A stretch of 27,423 nt of DNA from contig CAZGKW010000053.1 in assembly GCA_964526295.1 (NCBI GenBank), positions 1 through 27,423 on the forward strand. The letters run 5' to 3'. The DNA comes from CAZGKW01 sp964526295. Its GTDB lineage: Bacteria > Planctomycetota > Phycisphaerae > FEN-1346. Under the pieces are notes generated by a model that saw only the letters and a list, made by a program, of their open reading frames with translations, made no database searches and was not told where the DNA came from. Each line of letters opens with the position of its first letter. Within the stretch, counting starts at the first letter, position 1. The position numbers were made by a program, and so were the translations under genes. Shown in pieces: positions 23,238-27,423 of this stretch.

Positions 23238-23760
23238 ATGGCCGCATCGAAGCGGATCGTCATCAGGCAGGCCCCAACGGGGCCGGCAAGACGACCTTCG
23301 CCCGGGAGTTTCTGCCGAAGGAGGCGGGGTGCCCGCACTTTATCAACGCGGACTTGATTGCCGCGGGGCTTTCGCCGTTCGACCCGGAGGCAGCCGCGCT
23401 TCAGGCGGGGCGCGTGAGGCTCGCCGAGATCCGGCGCCGGGTCCGCGAGGGCGAGAGCTTCGCCTTCGAAACGACGCTGGCCGGCCGGAGCTACGCGCGC
23501 TCGATCCCCCGCTGGCGAGCCGCCGGCTGCCACCTCAAGTTGATCTTCCTGTCGCTGCCGAACGTCGAGCTGGCCATCGCCCGCGTCGCAGCCGGGCGGC
23601 CAGGGGTGGCCACAGCGTGCCGGAAAACGTCATCCGCCGCCGCTTCAAGGCCGGACGCCGGAACTTCGAAAGACTGTACCGGGGGCTTGTCGATAGCTGG
23701 GTGCTGCACGACAATTCGGGCCCGCACCCACGTCGCTTGGCTTGGGGAGAGAACCGATGA
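23238..23760 (+). pseudogene. Zeta-toxin-like kinase, broken by two frameshifts
   Basis: Pieces of a P-loop protein of the zeta-toxin/AAA type lie in three frames. Frame one starts at ATG 23238 (MAASKRIVI). After a one-base loss near 23265 the frame continues as GPNGAGKTTFAREFLPKE (Walker A), then FINADLIAAGLSPFDPE and FAFETTLAGRSYARSIP. A second one-base loss near 23600 shifts to GGHSVPENVIRRRFKAGRRN and WVLHDNSG, ending in TGA at 23760. Without the shifts the protein would have about 174 residues, typical for stand-alone members. These kinases phosphorylate sugar nucleotides or similar substrates. Both losses are in G/C-rich spots, so sequencing error cannot be excluded. The stop overlaps the start of a small intact partner gene. 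Confidence 0.8.
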
Positions 23761-23966
23761 TGAATAAGGTCGCCGAGCCGAAGGACCCTGACATCATTGG
23801 TTCTCTTGCTGCGCTTGAGCGGGCGGCGAACAGGGCCCTTCAGGAGGGACTCGAAACCGGCACGCCCGTCTGGGTCATCAAGGACGGCCGCGTGGTGGAC
23901 CTGACGAAGGAGAAACGCCGAAGCGCCCGGGCCGGCCGCCGGGATGCCCGCAAGCCTCGGGGATAG
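23757..23966 (+). CDS. Small partner protein of the zeta-like kinase (antitoxin-like)
   Basis: 69 residues starting MMNKVAEPKDPDIIGSLAAL, followed by ERAANRALQEGLETGTPVW and VIKDGRVVDLT. Small proteins with this layout (an Ala-rich helix, then an x-G-T-P-x-x-V-x-x-D-G-x-x-V strand pair) often follow zeta-like ATPase genes. The gene begins at ATG 23757, overlapping the kinase stop, with GGGGAG about seven bases upstream. The kinase is broken but this gene is intact, which suits an antitoxin-type partner. That role is inference from position only. The C-terminus is very basic (KEKRRSARAGRRDARKPRG), which would suit nucleic-acid binding. Confidence 0.65.
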   Translation: MMNKVAEPKDPDIIGSLAALERAANRALQEGLETGTPVWVIKDGRVVDLTKEKRRSARAGRRDARKPRG

Positions 23967-23978
23967 GCCGCCGCGACG

Positions 23979-24440
23979 TCACGGCAGCGGCGGGAAGTCC
24001 TTGAACCCCCATTGCCGAAGCGCCAGGACAATCTTGCCCCGGTGATGCACCTCGTGGGCCGTCAGGTACAGGACCCGCTCGCGGCCGATGAACTCCGTGC
24101 AGGTCCCGTCGGCGTCCTCGAAGGTGAACGTCTCGCCCATGTGCCGGCCGCCGGCGGCCTCGAAGAAAGCCAGGAGCCGGTCCTTGGAGTTCCGGAGGGC
24201 CCGAAGGATCGACGGCCGGTCGTGATGGTACTCGCGGACGACGCCCCGCCCGTCGTGCATGACGTTGTGCATCCACCAGTCGACGCCGTCGGCGATGTGG
24301 GCGAACAGCCACTCGACCGGCCGCTCCTCCCCCTCGGCCCGGCGGCCGAGCATCTCCTCGGGCACCCGGCTCAGCAGCTCGCACGTGGCGTCGCGGACGC
24401 CCGCGAAGTGGTCCAGGATGGCACGGTCGCCGTCGTCCAT
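23979..24440 (-). CDS. DinB/YfiT-like putative metal-dependent protein
   Basis: 153 residues with the four-helix layout of the DinB superfamily. Three metal-binding histidines are visible: His48 in WLFAHIADGVDWW, His129 and His133 in LTAHEVHHRGKIVLALRQWG. Family members act as thiol S-transferases (bacillithiol, mycothiol) or are uncharacterised; many are DNA-damage induced, the origin of the name. It starts at ATG 24440, with GGAAG five bases upstream. That start context (ggaagcgaccatgg) is identical to that of trpB2. It lies 141 bases downstream of the SDR gene on the same strand, so it could be the distal gene of the lexA unit or independent. Confidence 0.75.
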   Translation of the reverse strand: MDDGDRAILDHFAGVRDATCELLSRVPEEMLGRRAEGEERPVEWLFAHIADGVDWWMHNVMHDGRGVVREYHHDRPSILRALRNSKDRLLAFFEAAGGRHMGETFTFEDADGTCTEFIGRERVLYLTAHEVHHRGKIVLALRQWGFKDFPPLP

Positions 24441-24581
24441 GGTCGCTTCCCGTCAGCAGGTCGGTGTTGAGCCGCGCTCGTCTGTCCTCGGCGCGAGCCG
24501 CCTACGCTTCGCCCGCGCCGCATGGGCATGTTAACCGCCCGAATGCGGGGCCGCAACGGTTTGGCGGGTCGGAGCGCCCGA

Positions 24582-25346
24582 TCACGACGGCTCGTTGTGT
24601 CTACATGACAGGACAGCCCCTGAGATGAAGCGGCCGGCCTCCGAGCACAGGAACGCCACGCCCTCGGCGACGTCCTGCGGCGACACGGTCCTCCTGGCCG
24701 CCCACGCCGGGCCGTGGTCGCACTGATCCACGGCCTCGTCGAGCGTGGCGACCGCCGGCGCCGGGCCGGGGCCCACCACGTTGACCGTCACGCCGCGGGG
24801 CCACACCTCGTCGCGGACCGCCAGCAGGGCCCGTGTCCGGGCGGCCTTGCCGATGCAGTAGCCGTGGGCCGGCACGCGGTAGGGCGAGAGCGGCTCCAGG
24901 CCGAGGCCGACGACCCGGCCCCATCGGCGCTCGACCATGCCCGGCAGGACGAGCGGAAGCAGGTGGTAGACCGGGGCGACTTCCCGCCGGACGTCCTCGA
25001 CGGCCTCGGCCGGGTCGACCTCGGCCGCCGGGCCCATGTGCCAACCGCCCCCCGGGCCGATCACGAGGATGTCGACGCGGCCGAAGGCGTCAAGTGCCGC
25101 GTCGACGAGCGACCGGCACCGGTCCGCATCGAAGACGTCGGCCTGGAGGGCGACCGCCTCGCCGCCGCGGTCGCGGACGTGGGCGACGATCGACTCGGCC
25201 GCCTCGCGGCTCGTGCGGTAGTTGACGACGACCTTCGCGCCTTCGCGGACGAGCGTCAGGGCGATGCTTCGGCCCATGCCGTCGCCTGCCGCCCCTGTCA
25301 CCAAGGCGACCCTATCGGCACACGCGCTCTCGGTCTGCCGGCGCAT
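24582..25346 (-). CDS. SDR-family oxidoreductase, probably degenerate
   Basis: 254 residues of the short-chain dehydrogenase fold. The cofactor loop TGAAGDGMGRSIA (about 17-29) and LQADVFDADR are present, as is the YxxxK pair Tyr163/Lys167 in GYCIGKAAR. Two key sites deviate: the usual NNAG is replaced by VIGPGGG (about 95-101), and at the catalytic serine position, about 13 residues before the tyrosine, the sequence reads GLGLEPL with no serine. The C-terminal VDGG motif is also lost (FISGAVLSCRHNEPS). It may bind a dinucleotide without classic dehydrogenase activity. Its ATG at 25346 lies 35 bases inside the end of the radical SAM gene, so the two are translationally coupled. Confidence 0.8.
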   Translation of the reverse strand: MRRQTESACADRVALVTGAAGDGMGRSIALTLVREGAKVVVNYRTSREAAESIVAHVRDRGGEAVALQADVFDADRCRSLVDAALDAFGRVDILVIGPGGGWHMGPAAEVDPAEAVEDVRREVAPVYHLLPLVLPGMVERRWGRVVGLGLEPLSPYRVPAHGYCIGKAARTRALLAVRDEVWPRGVTVNVVGPGPAPAVATLDEAVDQCDHGPAWAARRTVSPQDVAEGVAFLCSEAGRFISGAVLSCRHNEPS

Positions 25347-26478
25347 GGCGTCCCTGTCCGAACTTGATGTACCGGGCGGCCTTGGCCAGGCGGCGGCCGG
25401 GCCGGCCCAGGTCTTCGATGCGTCCCACGCGCCCCCCGCCGCGGCGCAGGGCCAGGACCCGGCCCACCGTCACCTCGCCGAAGCCCGGCACCCGCAGCAA
25501 TTCGTAGCGTCCGGCCCGGTTCACGTCCACGGGAAACCGTTCCGGGTGGCGACGGGCCCACAGCTCTTTCGGGTCGGTCTCCAGCGAAAGGCTGCCGTCC
25601 GCCTCGAGCGGCACCTCGTCGGCGCGGAACCCGTAGCGGCGGATAAGCCAATCGACCTGGTACAGGCGATGCTCGCGCATCAGGGTGTCCTCGGGGCGGG
25701 CGGCGGCGCGCTCGCCCGGCAGCGAGGCGTCACCGAGACCCCGCTGGTAGGCGCTGAAGTAGACCCGCGCGAGGCCCAGCCGCCTATACAAGCCCCAGGT
25801 CGCCTGGATAATCTCGGCGTCGGTTTCGGTCGAGGCCCCGACGATGAACTGGGTCATCTGCCTGACGCGGGCGAACGGTCCGCCTCGCCTCGTCAGGTCC
25901 GAAAGCAGGCGCGTCGGCCGGACGATGTCCCGGTCGAAGTCCTTCTTCTCCGACAGGGCCCGGAAGGCGGCCCGCGTCGGCACCTCGACGTTCAGCGACA
26001 CGCAGGTCGCCACGCCCAGCATGGCCTCGATGGCCGCGTCGCTCGCGCCGGGGATGACCTTGAGGTGCAGGTACCCGTCGTAATCGTGCTTCGCGCGGAG
26101 CAGACGAGCCAGGGCGATCATCCGGTCCATGGTGTGGTCGGCGTCGCGGACGACGCCCGAGGAGAGGAACAGGCCGAAGACCTTCCGGGCCCGGACGTAG
26201 TGCATGAAGGCCTCGGCGACCTCCTCCGGCGTGAGCGTGCACCGGCGGGTGTCGCGGTCGGCCCGAAGCGGGCAGTAGCGGCAGTCGTTCGTGCAGGCGC
26301 TCGACAGGAGCGTCTTGAGCATGACGCTCCGGCCGCCGCGGGGCAGGGACGCGGGGTAGAGCCACAGCCCGCCAGGCCCCCGGCGGCGATGGTCCGTGCC
26401 GCGCTTCGTTCCGCACGCGCACGAGAGGTCGAACCGCGACTCGTCGGCGAGGAGCTTGAGCTTTTCGCCTGTGTCCAC
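25312..26478 (-). CDS. Radical SAM protein, putative DNA modification/repair type
   Basis: 388 residues. The 4Fe-4S cluster motif is C62-x3-C66-x2-C69 in SSACTNDCRYCPLRADRD. An N-terminal segment with extra cysteines (DLSCACGTKRG, C20/C22) and a C-terminal helix-hairpin-helix (about 317-346: VDVNRAGRYELLRVPGFGEV) match the family described as putative DNA modification/repair radical SAM protein (TIGR03916), normally linked to a uracil-DNA-glycosylase-like gene. No such partner is in the window; the coupled gene is an SDR-like protein. The start is GTG 26478 with GAGGG about six bases upstream. It lies 68 bases downstream of lexA on the same strand, which supports a DNA-damage role. Confidence 0.88.
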   Translation of the reverse strand: MDTGEKLKLLADESRFDLSCACGTKRGTDHRRRGPGGLWLYPASLPRGGRSVMLKTLLSSACTNDCRYCPLRADRDTRRCTLTPEEVAEAFMHYVRARKVFGLFLSSGVVRDADHTMDRMIALARLLRAKHDYDGYLHLKVIPGASDAAIEAMLGVATCVSLNVEVPTRAAFRALSEKKDFDRDIVRPTRLLSDLTRRGGPFARVRQMTQFIVGASTETDAEIIQATWGLYRRLGLARVYFSAYQRGLGDASLPGERAAARPEDTLMREHRLYQVDWLIRRYGFRADEVPLEADGSLSLETDPKELWARRHPERFPVDVNRAGRYELLRVPGFGEVTVGRVLALRRGGGRVGRIEDLGRPGRRLAKAARYIKFGQGRHAPADRERVCR

Positions 26479-26546
26479 GCGTGCCCTCAGCGAACGCGTG
26501 TGTCTGACCGCAGAAGTCGCCGAGACGGCAGAGAACGGCGATTCGA

Positions 26547-27143
26547 TCAGTACTTTCGCAGCACGCCGATGACGACGCCCTGGATGCGGCAGTCGTCCAC
26601 GTAGATGGGTTTCATGGTCGGGTTGGCCGGCTGAAGGCGAACCCGGCCCTTCTCCTTGTAGAAGACCTTCAGGGTGGCCTCGTCGTCATCGAGGAGGGCC
26701 ACGACGGTCTCGCCGTTGCGGGCCGTGTCGCGCCGCTCGACGATGACGTAGTCGCCGTCGCAGATCTGCTCGTCGATCATGGAGTCGCCGCGGACCTGGA
26801 GGACGAACGTGTCGCCTTTGCGGCCGGCGAAGAGGGCCTCGACGTCGAGGATCTCGGTGTCCTCGACGGCCTCGATGGGCTGACCGGCGGCGATGCGGCC
26901 GACGAGGGGAAGCTCGGTCGGGCGCTGGGCCAGCTCGGGGGCCAGCACGATGCTGCGGGCATACGTCGGCTCGCCCCGCGTCAGCGCCCCTTTGGCCTCC
27001 AGGGCCTCGATGTGCTCGAAGACGGTGGGCCGGGAGACGCCGAGATGGTCGGCGATCTCCTGCATGGTCGGCGCATAGTCGTACTCGGCGACGTAGTCGC
27101 GGAGGAACTCGACGATATCGTGCTGCCTGGGCGTCAGGTTCAT
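26547..27143 (-). CDS. lexA: LexA repressor
   Basis: 198-residue SOS repressor. The N-terminal winged helix-turn-helix spans about 1-65 (MNLTPRQHDIVEFLRDYVAE, then PTMQEIADHLGVSRPTVFEH). The self-cleavage site is Ala86-Gly87 in GRIAAGQPIEA. The catalytic dyad is Ser121 in VRGDSMIDEQ and Lys159 in EATLKVFY. All parts needed for RecA-stimulated autocleavage are there. The ATG at 27143 has GAGGAG seven bases upstream. It is the first gene of a leftward cluster that includes the radical SAM repair protein. The operator is not obvious, because planctomycete LexA boxes are poorly known; a 14-base palindrome at 27250-27263 is a candidate. Confidence 0.97.
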   Translation of the reverse strand: MNLTPRQHDIVEFLRDYVAEYDYAPTMQEIADHLGVSRPTVFEHIEALEAKGALTRGEPTYARSIVLAPELAQRPTELPLVGRIAAGQPIEAVEDTEILDVEALFAGRKGDTFVLQVRGDSMIDEQICDGDYVIVERRDTARNGETVVALLDDDEATLKVFYKEKGRVRLQPANPTMKPIYVDDCRIQGVVIGVLRKY

Positions 27144-27163
27144 GCGTATGCTCCTCGTCTCAC

Positions 27164-27229
27164 AAGTGGCGGTCCTCCCGGCGCGAGACAGCCCTTAGAA
27201 GTGGCGTCCCTCCCGGCGCGGCACGGCCC
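27164..27229. repeat. Tandem 31-bp direct repeat upstream of lexA
   Basis: Units 27164-27194 and 27199-27229 both begin aagtggcg and share ctcccggcgcg and a gccc end, differing at about five positions, with a 35-base period. The first unit ends 20 bases from the lexA start codon, a position suited to transcription-factor binding or to promoter duplication. Confidence 0.65.
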
Positions 27230-27249
27230 GGCGTGGGCGCCAAGAAACA

Positions 27250-27263
27250 CCGACGTACGTCGG
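27250..27263. promoter_or_regulatory. 14-bp perfect palindrome, candidate operator
   Basis: CCGACGTACGTCGG is a perfect dyad lying 107 bases upstream of the lexA start. It does not match the Gram-positive (CGAAC-N4-GTTCG), E. coli (CTGT-N8-ACAG) or alphaproteobacterial (GTTC-N7-GTTC) LexA boxes. It is a candidate operator only because of symmetry and place. Confidence 0.3.
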
Positions 27264-27336
27264 CACCGGTGACACCTCGCCTCTCTTGCCCTTCCCGCCT
27301 CCGTCCCGGCGAGCCGGGCCTACGGCCGGCAGGCCC

Positions 27337-27380
27337 GTAGCCGGCTCAAGAACAAATCGTGTCCCCGCAGCGGGCTCAAG
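27337..27380. repeat. Short direct repeat near the right edge
   Basis: gtagccggctcaag (27337-27350) and gcagcgggctcaag (27367-27380) match at 12 of 14 positions with a 30-base period. They may be part of a repeat array continuing beyond the window. Confidence 0.5.
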
Positions 27381-27423
27381 TGCCAGGCATCTCGCCGCGG
27401 TCCGCCTGTGAGCTGGCGATCTT

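Larger units (their letters stand above)
27144..27423. other. Upstream region of lexA with two sets of direct repeats
   Basis: No gene is seen in the last 280 bases. The region contains a pair of 31-base direct repeats next to the lexA start, a 14-base palindrome, an inverted repeat around GCCTACGG/CCGTAG (about 27319-27341), and a second pair of short direct repeats near the right edge. No clear -10/-35 pair for lexA was found. Confidence 0.4.

Noticed and set aside
27164..27380. CRISPR array at the right edge
   Set aside because: Each repeat pair has only two copies, 4- to 16-base gaps and mismatches, with no cas genes nearby.

Overview
This is a GC-rich bacterial chromosome segment (roughly two-thirds G+C by eye) with densely packed genes. 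The mix of genes points to a member of the Planctomycetota, probably an anaerobic or deep-branching lineage. The main clues are a diheme c-type cytochrome related to the hydrazine synthase alpha-subunit family, a formylglycine-type sulfatase, an ECF sigma factor, a TrpB2-type tryptophan synthase, a histone-deacetylase-like enzyme, intergenic 'gtccaac' heptamer tracts and an NfnAB-type flavoprotein pair. The assignment is inferred from gene content. No rRNA, tRNA or CRISPR array was seen.

Layout. 330-2646 (+): nfnA-nfnB-like operon for electron transfer between NAD(P)H and ferredoxin. 2647-3278: gene-free scar holding a heptamer repeat tract and the 5' stump of an IS3-family insertion sequence. 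3279-5930 (-): HzsA-like secreted diheme protein, with a large inverted-repeat structure in its upstream region. 6257-6568 (+): small unknown protein. 7057-7755 (-): ECF sigma factor without a visible anti-sigma gene. 8091-9590 (+): sulfatase, convergent with a two-domain RidA/chorismatase-like protein (9788-10966, -). 11152-11320: promoter, 23-codon ORF and strong terminator, a small RNA or microprotein unit. 11599-17830 (+): signalling cluster of a CheB methylesterase domain, a CheR-PAS protein with a heptad coiled coil, a five-PAS NarL-type histidine kinase and a LuxR-type response regulator. 17969-20321 (-): small Cys-rich unknown protein, trpB2 and a cold-shock protein. 20825-23183 (+): HDAC-like amidohydrolase and metK. 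23238-23966 (+): frameshifted zeta-toxin-like kinase and its intact small partner. 23979-27143 (-): lexA, a DNA-repair-type radical SAM protein, a degenerate SDR and a DinB-like protein, probably one SOS-linked transcription unit plus a neighbour.

The most distinctive non-coding feature is a 135-bp element present twice in opposite orientation (9587-9721 and 14142-14276). The copies are about 97% identical, have 12-bp terminal inverted repeats and are flanked by TA on both sides. This is the signature of a miniature inverted-repeat element (MITE) mobilised by an IS630/Tc1-mariner-type transposase. One copy supplies the stop codon of the sulfatase. The other sits inside the signalling cluster between the CheR-PAS gene and its kinase.

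Several sigma-70-like promoters can be read, including two near-identical TTGCCT/TACACT promoters in front of metK and the small Cys-rich gene. Rho-independent terminators are visible after the small RNA unit and trpB2, and probably after the cold-shock gene.
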